Part shown: positions 25,712 to 35,139 of the stretch, one piece after another | Position numbering within the stretch: the stretch's first letter is position 1 | How the letters are laid out: each line of letters opens with the position of its first letter | NCBI GenBank assembly: GCA_002069885.1 | Contig: MWCD01000007.1 | Location: 31,818 to 95,817 of the forward strand | From: a bacterium ADurb.Bin236 | GTDB taxonomy: Bacteria > UBP15 > UBA6099 | Length of the DNA: 64,000 nucleotides | Direction of reading: 5' to 3' | The notes under the pieces: model-generated | What the model was told of the DNA's origin: nothing | The model's input: only the letters and a program-made list of their open reading frames with translations | Database searches by the model: none | Made by a program: the position numbers and the translations under genes

Positions 25712-25928
25712 AAGGAATAGAAAGAAATGAGGATGGCGGGAATAAGCGTTCACGGCTTACAATGAAGATGGGAATGAATTCCCGGAATGGCAAAGCGGCA
25801 ATGAATTGCAGCGCTCCATATTACCACATTATTAATGACTGTTGTTGAGGAGTCGGCAATCGCTTGTTGGGGGTGGGGTAGAGGTATAAACGGTGATTGT
25901 GAATATTGTCTAAGGTTGTGAATGTTGC

Positions 25929-27920
25929 CTAAAAGAAGCGGATGCGGCAGCCGAGGGAGAGGAGGGCGCGGGCGACGGCGCTGGGGAAGGAATGTTCGTG
26001 TGCCAGAGGCTCGATGGTGAATGATGCGGCGTCGGGGTATTTGTCTCTGATGTCCAGCAGCGCGTTGAGGGCGGAGACGGGAACGCGCGACAATGTAGCG
26101 CGGGAACATCCACCCCACGGGCCTTTGGATGCGGGGTCTCCGGTGTGATAGAACGCGGAGGGCTGAAATCCTTCAAATGAATGTAAAAGCCCGTGCGCGG
26201 GCGAGCCGACGGACACCATCTGAAGAGAAAACCGGAGCATCGTGTCTGCAAGGGCGCGGAAACGGTCGTCTCCTGTTGCCTCGCGCAGTTGGAACATCTC
26301 AAGGGCGCATTCGGCGGCGGAATCGTCGAACTCAAGGGCGCCGGGGGCTGGAAGCAGTCCGCCCATCGCGCGGAATCCCGCCTGCGCGAGCGTGGTTCCT
26401 TCGTGGAAAGGCACGTCTCGGATATATGTCAACGAATCGACGTATGAAGCGGCGCGTTTGGCTGCGGCCATAAAGTCGGCGCCGTTGGGTTCGTTTTTCA
26501 GGGCAAGGCACATGCGGATGAACGCGCGGGCGTCTGCGGAGGACATCCCGGCGCTTTCAGGCCCCGGAACGATTCTGGCTGTGAACGCCGGGACGAGTGG
26601 AGCCGCCAGAGCGAGGGCGGCGTCAATGTATTTGCGGTCGCCGACGGCGGAGCCGAAGAGGGCAAAAGCGGCGGCGAGTTCGGCGTCCGCTCGGGCGTTC
26701 TCCGGTGTAACGCCGACGATGGCGGAGAGTCCAGCAGGGGCTTCGCCTTCTTCGCTCTCCTGAGGCGCGGCCGCCATGAACTTGTCGCAAATTCTCCTGC
26801 AGGTGAACATCCATCTCGGGTTAGAGTCGGGCCCGGCGGCGGAGTTTAGTTTGACGACCGCCGAAATAATCTGCGCGGCGGCGGTTCTGAGGGCCGGGGG
26901 GTCTTCCGGGCGCGACCATTTTCTGGATGGCGGGCTGTAGTTGACGTAAGGCAACAGTTCTGGGTCGTCGCCGGACAGGAAGAAGTCCGCCGTGTCGAGG
27001 GCGATGCGTTTGAGGCGGCGGTCGTCGGTTTCTGCGGCGACGCGGCAGAGAGCGCGGGCGGCGTCGATGTTGCCGCCCCGGCCAGCGCCGCGCATGACCG
27101 CGCTTGCGGGGAACATCGTCTGCCCGACTGATTCGACGAAGCCGACGCAGTCGGTCCTTTCGATGAAGAAGTTTTCGACGAGGTGTCGAGCGCGGGCGCG
27201 CGCAATCGCGCCCATGTCGGGTTGCGAGTCTGCGGCTGGCGAAGCGATTTCCCGCGCCGCCTCCAGAACTGTTTCCCAGCCGCCCGCTTTCGGCGGGTTG
27301 GACCACAGGTAGAACCTGCGCTCGTAAGTGACCTGACCGTCAACGTCCCATTCGTCGAACTCGATGCTGTGGCCCCTGATGCCGCTTTTGGCGGGGGTGG
27401 CGCCGGGGATGGATATGTTGAATTCGGAATGTTCTTTTGATATGTGGACGGCAAGGGAGGAAAGTTCCTCGACCGATTCGGCGGGTTGAGCGAAGACGGC
27501 GAAAACGCGGTCTGCGGATTGCAGAACGGAGCAGGCAGGGGCGGAGGCGGCTTCTTCGCGGATTGGCCCGGTGGCGGCGGCAAGCGCAGCCAGCCCTCCG
27601 CCTGAAGCGTAAACCACTCCCGGAGCGACCCAAAGCATAGGCTCCATCTTTGCGAACGCCGTGAACATGACGCGCGCGGAAAACTTGCCTCTCAGGCTCC
27701 ATCTGCGGGTGACGCAGACGAGCGGCTCGTGCAGAGATATGGTGTCGGAGATAAGGGTGTCGCCGATGCGGGCCTCGACCCGAAGCCCGTTCACTTCCAA
27801 GCTGTCCGCGAACCAAGCCATGCCGTCAACCACGCACTGGTAGGGCAGCTCGAAAAGAGGGCGGCCGTCCAGCAGTATGGACAGGAGGTGTTTGTAGGGT
27901 TTTGCTTCGAGCAGTTTCAT
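25929..27920 (-). CDS. Protein of unknown function in a glycosidase operon, probable alpha/alpha-barrel glycan-active enzyme
   Basis: 663 residues, no signal peptide. The first 250 residues are beta-rich (LFELPYQCVVDGMAWF, GHSIEFDEWDVDGQVTYERRFYLW), while about 260-660 is a series of helical hairpins (AARALCRVAAETDDRRLKRIALDTADFFL, AFIRMCLALKNEPNGADFMAAAKRAASYVDSL, ALEMFQLREATGDDRFRALADTMLRFSL), the pattern of six-hairpin glycosidases. I cannot place it in a known GH family or point to catalytic acids. Last gene of the operon that starts with the HTH gene at 31461 and includes a GH35-like enzyme; gap to the preceding gene 22 bases. Confidence 0.75.
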   Translation of the reverse strand: MKLLEAKPYKHLLSILLDGRPLFELPYQCVVDGMAWFADSLEVNGLRVEARIGDTLISDTISLHEPLVCVTRRWSLRGKFSARVMFTAFAKMEPMLWVAPGVVYASGGGLAALAAATGPIREEAASAPACSVLQSADRVFAVFAQPAESVEELSSLAVHISKEHSEFNISIPGATPAKSGIRGHSIEFDEWDVDGQVTYERRFYLWSNPPKAGGWETVLEAAREIASPAADSQPDMGAIARARARHLVENFFIERTDCVGFVESVGQTMFPASAVMRGAGRGGNIDAARALCRVAAETDDRRLKRIALDTADFFLSGDDPELLPYVNYSPPSRKWSRPEDPPALRTAAAQIISAVVKLNSAAGPDSNPRWMFTCRRICDKFMAAAPQESEEGEAPAGLSAIVGVTPENARADAELAAAFALFGSAVGDRKYIDAALALAAPLVPAFTARIVPGPESAGMSSADARAFIRMCLALKNEPNGADFMAAAKRAASYVDSLTYIRDVPFHEGTTLAQAGFRAMGGLLPAPGALEFDDSAAECALEMFQLREATGDDRFRALADTMLRFSLQMVSVGSPAHGLLHSFEGFQPSAFYHTGDPASKGPWGGCSRATLSRVPVSALNALLDIRDKYPDAASFTIEPLAHEHSFPSAVARALLSLGCRIRFF

Positions 27921-27942
27921 ACGGCCTAACGGCGGCTCCAGA

Positions 27943-28746
27943 TTAAATTTTCATCAAAGGCGCGAGGGCGAGCAGGATGCGCGCCCGGCGCGGATAAGGA
28001 TGAATCACGATCCATTTTCTTGAAGCGAGAGCGGCGAGCGCGCCGAGCGGGCGCGGGTGAGCGATTAGATGCTCCAAACCGGCGCGGCTCATGAAAATGC
28101 CCAGCGCGACCTTGCCGCGAGCGGACTCCATAGCTTTCACGAGCGACGCCGCGTCTCTCGCCATGTCCCCGGTCAGTTCCGGCCCCGGCCTCAGCGTGTC
28201 GGTCGTCGTTATCAAATCCGCTTCTCCGTTTGTAATCCTGACGACGGCTGATGTCCACACATCCTTTCCGTCGAGGACAACAACCATCGCCATGAAGTTT
28301 TTCGGCGAAAGCAGTTTAAGGATTTTGAGAGCGAAATCCGGGAGCCGGGGCATCGCGGCAAGGATGTCGGGATATATTCTGACGCCGGAGCCGAGTTCGC
28401 GCCGCAACGGCTCGCGGAGCGACATAACCTGCTCGAAGAGCGTCTGGTCGATGTTGATTTTCGACTGAGCGCCGGCAAGGAGGCGGGCGGGAGCGTCTCT
28501 TTCGACGCACGCCACGAAGTCGACGCCGCATTCGGCGGCCACCGCTTTGAGGTCTCTCGGCGGCCTCTCGCCGTTCATGAAGTCCGAAGGCCCTTTCACG
28601 GTGTCAACCGCGTGGATGACCCTGTTTTCCTCGCAGAAAAGAATGAGCGCGCGGCGCTGCTTTGGCCTTTTGGGGGTCAGAGCCTCGACCGCCCTCTCAA
28701 CGTGGTCGGGATGAATGTCGATTATTTGAACGTCTGACGATAACAA
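27943..28746 (-). CDS. Protein of unknown function in the glycosidase operon
   Basis: 267 residues, no signal peptide or membrane segment. Starts VQIIDIHPDHVERAVEALTPKRPKQRRALILF; includes ENRVIHAVDTVKGPSDFM and FMAMVVVLDGKDVWTSAVVRITNGEADLITTTDTL. No motif I recognise. It lies between the GH35-like gene (14 bases upstream) and the helical-hairpin gene, so it probably works with them or regulates them. Confidence 0.72.
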   Translation of the reverse strand: MLSSDVQIIDIHPDHVERAVEALTPKRPKQRRALILFCEENRVIHAVDTVKGPSDFMNGERPPRDLKAVAAECGVDFVACVERDAPARLLAGAQSKINIDQTLFEQVMSLREPLRRELGSGVRIYPDILAAMPRLPDFALKILKLLSPKNFMAMVVVLDGKDVWTSAVVRITNGEADLITTTDTLRPGPELTGDMARDAASLVKAMESARGKVALGIFMSRAGLEHLIAHPRPLGALAALASRKWIVIHPYPRRARILLALAPLMKI

Positions 28747-28760
28747 TACAGCCTCCCGGG

Positions 28761-30914
28761 CTAAACTTTCGCGGCGGCGGCGCCGTGTATGTTGAATATC
28801 CGCACGGAATATTCTGGCAGATTGATTTTTGCGGCAGGCCCGGCGGCAAGCTCGCCGGTGTCCGCGTCGGAAAGAGTTTCATTGTCGCCGAGCGAGACGG
28901 CGGCGGAGCGCGGCTCTCCGGTGGGGTTGGCAACGAAAAGCAACCTGTCCGGCCCGCGCTCGTGCAAGGCCGTCTCTATCAGCGGGTCGCTTGAAGTGTA
29001 TCTAGCTTTCAGTCCGGCGACGGCGGCAATCCGTTTCATTATGGCCGCCAGACCCGGAGACCTGTCGTATCCGGTGTAGTCCTGAAACATGAAACCCAGA
29101 TGGATAATGGAGCCTTTTTCCGTGGGGCTGATGTAAGAGCAAACGTCCTGCCCTTCGGAGAGGAAAGGCCGCTTCGGGTTGAACAAATCGACGCGCTCGA
29201 AAATCATGCCGCCGACCTGCATGCGGTCCCGGTAACCGACAGGCTCGTGCATGTGGGAGGTGAACTTGGTGTCGCGGCGCATTTTTTCGTCGAACACGGG
29301 GATTCTCGGGCCGAGGACAAGCACGCCGCCTTTGAGAGCGTAAACGAGGAGGTTGCGCTGAAGGGCCATGCTCATGAACTCGAACGAAGGCGCGGCCACC
29401 ACCGGGAACTTGTCTAGGACGTAAAGGTCCACCGAAGAGTCCGCCAGAGCGGGAGGGAACCCGGCCTGAGTGAAGCCCATCATCATCGCGCGCCACTGAC
29501 GCCTGTAAAGCATCCCAACCGGCTCTCTCATGCCCGCCGGCGGCTTCGGGTCCGTCAGCCAGTCCCTCGGAACGCCCCCAAGAAGCCCGGCTTCCACCGG
29601 GTGAGCAAGCGACACAATCTGCTCGAACCTTTCGTACTCCCGGACCGAGAGCAGAAGCACGTCGTTTCGCATGGAGAACTCGTTGAAACGAGTGTCCCGG
29701 ATAAACCTGTTGAGATTTGCGTAGAAACGGAAACGGGAGGGTCGGGCGGAGCCGTCTCGTGCCATCGGCGCGCCATACCACCTGTCCCGGTCGGCTATCA
29801 TGTAAAAATTTACCGCTTTCAACCCGTTCATCAGAGCGGCGCGCGTCGCGAATTCCTGATCCTTCAGGAAAAGAGGTTTCCACCACGGCCATATCCCGGA
29901 GCCGAACTCAGGCGAGAAAGGCAGCCTGCTAGTTCCGGCGGCGAGCCTTACCGAGTCTCTAATCAACGGGTAGTTTTTTCTTGATTCGTACAGGTCGATG
30001 CCCGCCGCGTCCACCGCGGTCTCCGTCATCGGGATGTGGAACGGAGAGGAGGACTGGCCGCCCGGAAAGTTGTGGAAGAAGAACGCTTCCGAGAGTCCGC
30101 GCGCCCTCAGCATGTCGGCGATGCGCTTGATTCCATAATAGAGATAGAATTCCTTGAAGGCGCACCAGTCGAAGTGCCACGGGAGGGCCGACATCTCGCA
30201 AGGCTCGTATCTGCGCGGAGGCATGACGCGGTCGAAGTCCTTGTGGTTGGAGCGGTGAGCGCGGTTGAGCGCGTCGATCTCGCCCTCGTATTTGTCCCGA
30301 AGGAAGCGCCTGAAAAGCCCGATAGCGGGAGCCGAGTAGTCCACGTCGAAAGGAGACGTGCGGAAGAAGAACGACATTTCGTTGTCCGCCTGAACCCCGA
30401 CGATGGGGCCGTTGGGATGCGTCCGAGGCTCCAGAATCGGCCTCAGGGCGTCGAAATACACCGCGACCTCGGAGTAGAAATCCTCGGAGGCGTAGGAAGG
30501 AGCCGGGAAGAAGCGGGGCGGGGCGGGGATAATCGCCGGGGTGTCTGACGAAGTGCGCATCAGCAACTCCTCCCGCCTCAGAATCCTCTCCGGGTATCCG
30601 AAAAACGTGAGTTCCGAGTTGATGTGCGGCCCCGGCCTGACAAGGACGAAAAGGCCGCGCTCGCCCGCCATGTCCACAAACGCGCCTACATCCTTGCGGG
30701 GGTCGGTGTCGCCGAAATCGAAACGGCCTTTTTCAATTTCGTGGACGCTCCAAGGGATATATGTGCAGATGAACTTGAAGCCCATCTCGACCACGCCGTC
30801 CAAAACGGCAGCCCAATCCTTGCGCTCATGCCGCCAGTAGTGCGCCTCGCCGGATATCAGCGGCAAAACCTTCCCGTCGATTTCCACTCCGTTGCGCGAT
30901 ATTGAAACGCTCAT
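28761..30914 (-). CDS. GH35-like beta-galactosidase
   Basis: 717 residues, no signal peptide, so probably cytoplasmic. TIM-barrel features of family 35: PLISGEAHYWR near residue 20, WSVHEIEKGRFDFGD, VLVRPGPHINSEL, the acid/base Glu179 in GVQADNEM and the nucleophile Glu336 in FSPEFGSG. The C-terminal part has a beta-rich domain ending near LPEYSVRIFNI. Cleaves terminal beta-galactosyl (or similar) residues; the true sugar is not known. Second gene of the operon, 34 bases after the HTH regulator. Confidence 0.9.
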   Translation of the reverse strand: MSVSISRNGVEIDGKVLPLISGEAHYWRHERKDWAAVLDGVVEMGFKFICTYIPWSVHEIEKGRFDFGDTDPRKDVGAFVDMAGERGLFVLVRPGPHINSELTFFGYPERILRREELLMRTSSDTPAIIPAPPRFFPAPSYASEDFYSEVAVYFDALRPILEPRTHPNGPIVGVQADNEMSFFFRTSPFDVDYSAPAIGLFRRFLRDKYEGEIDALNRAHRSNHKDFDRVMPPRRYEPCEMSALPWHFDWCAFKEFYLYYGIKRIADMLRARGLSEAFFFHNFPGGQSSSPFHIPMTETAVDAAGIDLYESRKNYPLIRDSVRLAAGTSRLPFSPEFGSGIWPWWKPLFLKDQEFATRAALMNGLKAVNFYMIADRDRWYGAPMARDGSARPSRFRFYANLNRFIRDTRFNEFSMRNDVLLLSVREYERFEQIVSLAHPVEAGLLGGVPRDWLTDPKPPAGMREPVGMLYRRQWRAMMMGFTQAGFPPALADSSVDLYVLDKFPVVAAPSFEFMSMALQRNLLVYALKGGVLVLGPRIPVFDEKMRRDTKFTSHMHEPVGYRDRMQVGGMIFERVDLFNPKRPFLSEGQDVCSYISPTEKGSIIHLGFMFQDYTGYDRSPGLAAIMKRIAAVAGLKARYTSSDPLIETALHERGPDRLLFVANPTGEPRSAAVSLGDNETLSDADTGELAAGPAAKINLPEYSVRIFNIHGAAAAKV

Positions 30915-30948
30915 ATAACCAGTCCTTGAATGAAATCTATCCGGACGC

Positions 30949-31461
30949 TCATTCCAGATTGCTCATGACTTCCACTAGTTTCTTGTGCTTGCCGGCCTCT
31001 GCGATTACCTGATCCGTGACAATAGCGCCGCGCGCGAATAGAAGCTCGCCGCTGTTGGAATACACGTCGTCTCTGAGTTTTTTGCCGAGCATGAAAGAGC
31101 GCTGTTTGTCCACCGGGGCGGGCTGTTGAGATGGGGGAGCAAAGACCGAAGGTCGCCGCGGCTCGAACTCCACTGCAGGCGCGGGCGTCTCTCTCAAATA
31201 AGCGGGAGCTTCCTCCGGCATCGACTCTTCCGCGCGCGCTTCAATCGCCGTCTCTATCTCTTCGCTCTTGGCGGCGGGCCTGAGATCGCTTTGCGATGTC
31301 AATATCCCTAGAATGTCTTTGCCCAGAAACCTGTGTTGCCTGCCGATTCGAGTGGACGGCAACCTGCCGTCAGCCAGCATCCTTTTTATTGTCGGAAGGC
31401 TGACTTTTAACAGCTCGGCAACCTCTTTTGTGGTGTAAACTTCGTTTTCGTCTATCCGCAT
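30949..31461 (-). CDS. Excisionase-type helix-turn-helix regulator with extra C-terminal domain
   Basis: 170 residues from the ATG at 31461; the frame is open to 31524 but overlaps the -10 box. Residues about 7-55 are a MerR/excisionase-type HTH (YTTKEVAELLKVSLPTIKRMLADGRLPSTRIGRQHRF). A low-complexity acidic/Pro linker (about 60-120) leads to LGKKLRDDVYSNSGELLFARGAIVTDQVIAEAG, which resembles a module found before HD-GYP domains. First gene of the glycosidase operon, hence a likely local regulator of it rather than a phage excisionase. Confidence 0.8.
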   Translation of the reverse strand: MRIDENEVYTTKEVAELLKVSLPTIKRMLADGRLPSTRIGRQHRFLGKDILGILTSQSDLRPAAKSEEIETAIEARAEESMPEEAPAYLRETPAPAVEFEPRRPSVFAPPSQQPAPVDKQRSFMLGKKLRDDVYSNSGELLFARGAIVTDQVIAEAGKHKKLVEVMSNLE

Positions 31462-31523
31462 AGCGCTCACCGTCCCGAGCACAAAACAACCCGAATCAGC
31501 GGGCTTTTCTGCGCAGTTATACA

Positions 31524-31552
31524 ATCATAGCGCCAGCGGGGGATAAATACAA
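31524..31552 (-). promoter_or_regulatory. Probable promoter of the HTH-glycosidase operon
   Basis: Minus strand TTGTAT (31547-31552), 17-base spacer, TATGAT (31524-31529), matching at 4/6 and 5/6. The start point near 31517 leaves a 55-base leader to the ATG at 31461. Confidence 0.5.
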
Positions 31553-31783
31553 CAGGTATCCGCGAGGATAACTAAGCATCATAAAGGATAAAATGCGCCG
31601 TCGCTCTGAGATTTTGATTAGACAAATAAGACAGGCGAAAAGAGTTAAATATGGATGGCGCTGACATAAGAAACAATTCCGGTGGAGCAACGCAAAACCA
31701 TCCGCCCGGATAAAGGACGGATGGCTTGTGGTATCGATTTAAAAAGTGATTCAACCGGAGGGCCGGTTAAGAACAAAGCCCGG

Positions 31784-32548
31784 TTAAGACTTGTCGCCCC
31801 TCTTGAGGAAGGGTGTCAGCAAATCTATCGGAATCGGGAAGAGAGTGGTCGAGTTGTTCTCGGTGGCTATCTCTGTCAGGGTCTGTAGATATCTGAGTTG
31901 AATGGCAATCGGGTCTGCGGACATGACTTTGGCGGCGTCGGCCAGTTTCTGGGAGGCTTGGAATTCGCCTTCCGCGCTGATGATTTTCGCGCGGCGTTCG
32001 CGTTCCGCTTCAGCCTGTTTGGCCATAGCGCGTTTCATTTCCTGAGGCAGCTCGACGTCTTTCACCTCGACTGTGGAAACCTTGATGCCCCACGGGTCGG
32101 TGTGTTTGTCGATAATCTCCTGCAGCTTGAGGTTGATTTTCTCTCTCTGGGACAACAGTTCGTCCATTTCGCTTTCGCCCAGCACGCTGCGGAGAGTGGT
32201 CTGGGAAATCTGGGATGTCGCCGCTATGAAGTTTTCCACGTCCACGATGGCGTTTTGCGGATCGACGACTCTGAAATAAATGACTGCGTTCACTTTCACA
32301 GGGACGTTGTCTTTGGTGATAACTTCCTGAGTCGGCACGTCCATTGTGATGACTCGCATGTCCACTCTTACCGCGCGATCGACGCCGGGGATGATGATAA
32401 TCAGTCCGGGGCCGTTTCCGCCAATGAGAGCCTTGCTCAAGCGACCGAGCCGGAAGATGACGGCTCTCTCGTATTCGGGCAGAATCTTCACGGACGCGAA
32501 CAGCGCCAGCGCCACTATTACTATTACGGGCAATATACCTTCCAACAT
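31784..32548 (-). CDS. Slipin (stomatin/prohibitin-type SPFH membrane protein)
   Basis: 254 residues. N-terminal membrane segment (about 3-22), then the SPFH domain: [70 protein letters not shown] and the coiled-coil [24 protein letters not shown]. Forms oligomeric membrane microdomain scaffolds. The usual NfeD partner gene is not next to it. RBS GGAGG precedes the start; promoter at 32589. Confidence 0.95.
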   Translation of the reverse strand: MLEGILPVIVIVALALFASVKILPEYERAVIFRLGRLSKALIGGNGPGLIIIIPGVDRAVRVDMRVITMDVPTQEVITKDNVPVKVNAVIYFRVVDPQNAIVDVENFIAATSQISQTTLRSVLGESEMDELLSQREKINLKLQEIIDKHTDPWGIKVSTVEVKDVELPQEMKRAMAKQAEAERERRAKIISAEGEFQASQKLADAAKVMSADPIAIQLRYLQTLTEIATENNSTTLFPIPIDLLTPFLKRGDKS

Positions 32549-32588
32549 TTTCTTTACCTCCGCCTTTTCTATCGGTTATCGACATCAC

Positions 32589-32617
32589 ATTCTAACAGCG
32601 GACGCGGCTTTTGTAAA
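32589..32617 (-). promoter_or_regulatory. Promoter of the slipin gene
   Basis: Minus strand TTTACA (32612-32617), 17-base spacer, TAGAAT (32589-32594), each 5/6. About 35 bases of leader. Confidence 0.6.
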
Positions 32618-33070
32618 CATTCTCCAGCCGCGCGCGCTGTTTTCCCTCCGGAGCGCTAAGACGGAACGCGCTCCGAGGCGGCCCGCGAGGAATTTTTTAC
32701 CATCCGCTAAAGTTTCTCACGATTGCGCCGATCATATCTTTGTGCGATAACTCTGTTCCAGTGGGATTTCAGGAAAGACCGGAGCGGAGCTGAACAGGAC
32801 ACGGATGTCCGCCTAAACCTCACGGATGAAAACAAGGATTCAGCAGCCACCCGCAAAAGTCGAAGACGGAAGTCCCAATTTTTTTTTGTCTACACTTATT
32901 CGCAAATCGCTACCCGGCATATGAGGAAGATTCGATTGCTGTTTAACAGTTTCATTCTGCTCACACACATCCATCTAAAACAATTCCCGACGTAGAATGA
33001 AAATGAACCATATTTATATATTAGGCAGTTGGTTTGAGTGGAGTGGCAGAGCGGGGCGGGGGCGGTTTTG
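32618..33070. other. Gene-free stretch upstream of thrS
   Basis: About 450 bases without a supported gene. No T-box (no specifier/antiterminator hallmark) was found. GGCAGTTGGT at 33024-33033 is an exact inverted partner of ACCAACTGCC at 33101-33110. Confidence 0.45.
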
Positions 33071-33099
33071 TTGACAAACCATATATATGGAACTAAATT
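33071..33099 (+). promoter_or_regulatory. Possible thrS promoter with a palindrome in the spacer
   Basis: TTGACA (33071-33076), 17-base spacer, TAAATT (33094-33099; 4/6). The spacer contains the perfect 12-bp palindrome CCATATATATGG (33079-33090), placed where a repressor would block the polymerase. A wider 10-bp inverted repeat (33024-33033 and 33101-33110) surrounds it. Confidence 0.45.
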
Positions 33100-33152
33100 T
33101 ACCAACTGCCGCAGGGGTTGAAGCGGATTGGTTCGAAAAACGGGAGCGCGTC

Positions 33153-35054
33153 ATGAAAACGCTTGGAATTCACACTAATTACATAAGGATTACGGCGACT
33201 GAGCCTGCTATGAAGGCCGCCGAGGACATTTCTGAAAAGTCTTATTCGCACGAGGGCGACTGCGTTGTGGTTTATATGGGCGTCGAAAAGGATGACGAGG
33301 CTGCCCCGGAGACTGTCGCTAGAAAAGTCGCCGAAGACACTATTAAGCGCGCGCAGACGCTTAAAGCGAACAAAATCGTCGTTTATCCTTACGTGCATCT
33401 GACACAGAATCCTTCTTCGCCCAGAACGGCTTTGGCTGTCCTGAAGAAGACCGCCGAACTGCTCGAACAGAGCGGACTCGACGTGTTCCGCGCGCCGTTC
33501 GGCTGGTACAAAGGGTTTGAGATAAGCGCCAAGGGACATCCGCTTTCTGAGTGGAGCGGGGTTTTTACCGCCGACGAGCAAGAGGCGGAAGCCGAAGAAA
33601 AGAAAGAGGCAAAGGGGCCGAGGGAAAAGTTCACCCGCTATGTGGCGGTCGACCTAGAGGGCGTGATTTACGAGATAGACCCGAAAGAATTTGAAAAATG
33701 CCCGATATTCAAGAAGAAAGAGCCTGTTTATAAGTTGCTGAAAAGATTCATCGGCAACGAGCTTGGCAAAGGGATGGACACGGAGCGCGCGCCCAAACAC
33801 ATCGAGTTCATGCAACGGCAGGAGCTTGTCGATTACTGCGACGTTTCAGAAAAAGGACACTACAAATGGTTCCCGAAAGGGCTGTTCATACAGAAGCTCA
33901 TTCTTGATTACGCCGGACGTCTCGCGCGCGAATGGGGCGCGATGGAGATAAAGAACCCCCTGATCATCAGGGGCGACAACAACATTGTCGGCGAACTGAT
34001 GGGCGAGTTTCACGAGAGGGACTACAAAGTGGACGGCGGCAGGGGAATCTGCTATTTGAGATACGCTTCCGACCCGCTGGGTTTCCCGTTCATGCAGAAC
34101 GTCAGGTTCTCTTACAAGCAGTCGCCGCTGAAGGTGTACGAGGAGGCGACGTGTTTCAGGAATGAGCAGGAAGGCGAAGTGAGCGGGCTGAAGCGGGTCA
34201 GGAACTTCATGATGACCGATATGCACGCCGCATGCTCGAACTTAGACGAAGCCCGGAACGAGTACGAGGCTCTCTGCCGGAAGTTCCGCGACCTTATGAA
34301 CGATATCATCGCCCGCGAGCGCTGGGTCCTCGGATGGGAGGGAACAACCGCTTTCTTCGAGGAAAACACCGAATGGCTCCTCAACATCTGCGCCGACATG
34401 AAAGTGCCGTCATTCTTCAAACTCATGCCGGAGATGTCTCACTACTACGCCATCAAAAACGAATTCCAGAGCATCACCGAGGATGAGAGCAACATTCAGG
34501 TCTCCACCGTGCAGTGGGACGTCAAGGACGGCGAGCGCTTCAATATCGGTTTCATAGACGACGACGGAAAGAAATATCCGTCGCCGGTGATATTGCACGC
34601 GTCCAGCTTCGGGAGCATCGAGCGGACTCTATGCACAATTTTAGAGAATATCGCGCTGGACATACGGGAAGGCAAGCCGGGGATGTTCCCCGTGTGGCTC
34701 GCTCCCGCTCAGGTTCGCGTCGCTCCGGTGAAGGACGAATTTATCGAGTTTGCGGACGAGATAGCCGATCGTCTGAACGCCGCGAACGTCCGCGCCGATG
34801 TCGACGACAGGCCTGACACTGTGGGCAAAAAAATCAGAAACGGCGAACGCGAGTGGATTCCTTATATTCTGGTGGTCGGCGCGAAAGAGAAAGAATCAGG
34901 AATGCTCACCGTCAGGACGAGGGCTGAGCGCAAGGAGATTGAAATGTCGTTCGACGACCTTGTGGCGCGGATCCGAGAGGAAACCGCAGGGATGCCGTTC
35001 CGCCCGCTGCCTCTTCCGGCGCGCGTGAGCAAGCGCCCGATATTTTTCGGATGA
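33153..35054 (+). CDS. thrS: Threonyl-tRNA synthetase, archaeal type with N-terminal editing domain
   Basis: 633 residues from the ATG at 33153 (RBS GGGAG 7 bases upstream; the open frame starts at 33087). Residues 1-145 form the archaeal-type editing domain (VVVYPYVHLTQ-like KIVVYPYVHLTQ, FRAPFGWYKGFEISAKGHPLSEWS), which removes mischarged Ser. The class II catalytic core holds motif 2 (EEATCFRNEQEGEVSGL, MMTDMHAAC) and motif 3 (VILHASSFGSIER); the anticodon-binding domain (about 530-630) starts FPVWLAPAQVRV. Bacteria normally have the N1/N2 form with an HxxxH editing site, absent here. The position where archaeal enzymes have a zinc-binding Cys (AACFG) reads ASDPLG. Single gene, convergent with the next set. 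Confidence 0.93.
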   Translation: MKTLGIHTNYIRITATEPAMKAAEDISEKSYSHEGDCVVVYMGVEKDDEAAPETVARKVAEDTIKRAQTLKANKIVVYPYVHLTQNPSSPRTALAVLKKTAELLEQSGLDVFRAPFGWYKGFEISAKGHPLSEWSGVFTADEQEAEAEEKKEAKGPREKFTRYVAVDLEGVIYEIDPKEFEKCPIFKKKEPVYKLLKRFIGNELGKGMDTERAPKHIEFMQRQELVDYCDVSEKGHYKWFPKGLFIQKLILDYAGRLAREWGAMEIKNPLIIRGDNNIVGELMGEFHERDYKVDGGRGICYLRYASDPLGFPFMQNVRFSYKQSPLKVYEEATCFRNEQEGEVSGLKRVRNFMMTDMHAACSNLDEARNEYEALCRKFRDLMNDIIARERWVLGWEGTTAFFEENTEWLLNICADMKVPSFFKLMPEMSHYYAIKNEFQSITEDESNIQVSTVQWDVKDGERFNIGFIDDDGKKYPSPVILHASSFGSIERTLCTILENIALDIREGKPGMFPVWLAPAQVRVAPVKDEFIEFADEIADRLNAANVRADVDDRPDTVGKKIRNGEREWIPYILVVGAKEKESGMLTVRTRAERKEIEMSFDDLVARIREETAGMPFRPLPLPARVSKRPIFFG

Positions 35055-35139
35055 TGTATCAAAGCTGAGCGCAATAAATTAATCCGTAAATTTGCGGGGC
35101 AACCATAATCCCCGCGCGGCGCTATCGCGACACAAGGGA

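Larger units (their letters stand above)
24746..25928. other. 1.2-kb region without an intact gene
   Basis: Holds a broken radical SAM gene (25160-25370) and repeat locus B (25372-25711). In 24746-25159 and 25712-25928 I see no gene, RNA or clear promoter. Confidence 0.6.

Noticed and set aside
27000..27700. Long frames on other strands inside the 25929-27920 gene
   Set aside because: High-GC shadow frames rich in Arg and Pro; the minus-strand 663-residue frame has normal composition and operon context.
30949..31461. Phage or integrative-element excisionase
   Set aside because: No integrase, attachment site or phage gene nearby; it leads a metabolic operon and has a long C-terminal extension.
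32549..33152. T-box or other known riboswitch upstream of thrS
   Set aside because: No specifier loop or antiterminator core could be found, and the likely start point is too close to the gene.
33153..35054. Archaeal origin of the whole window
   Set aside because: Ribosomal proteins, HolA, promoters, flagellin and LpxL-type acyltransferase are bacterial; only thrS is archaeal-like.
35094..35115. GCGGGG/CCCCGC hairpin between thrS and the PhnD-like gene as terminator
   Set aside because: Six-bp stem with a 10-base loop and no T tract on either strand.
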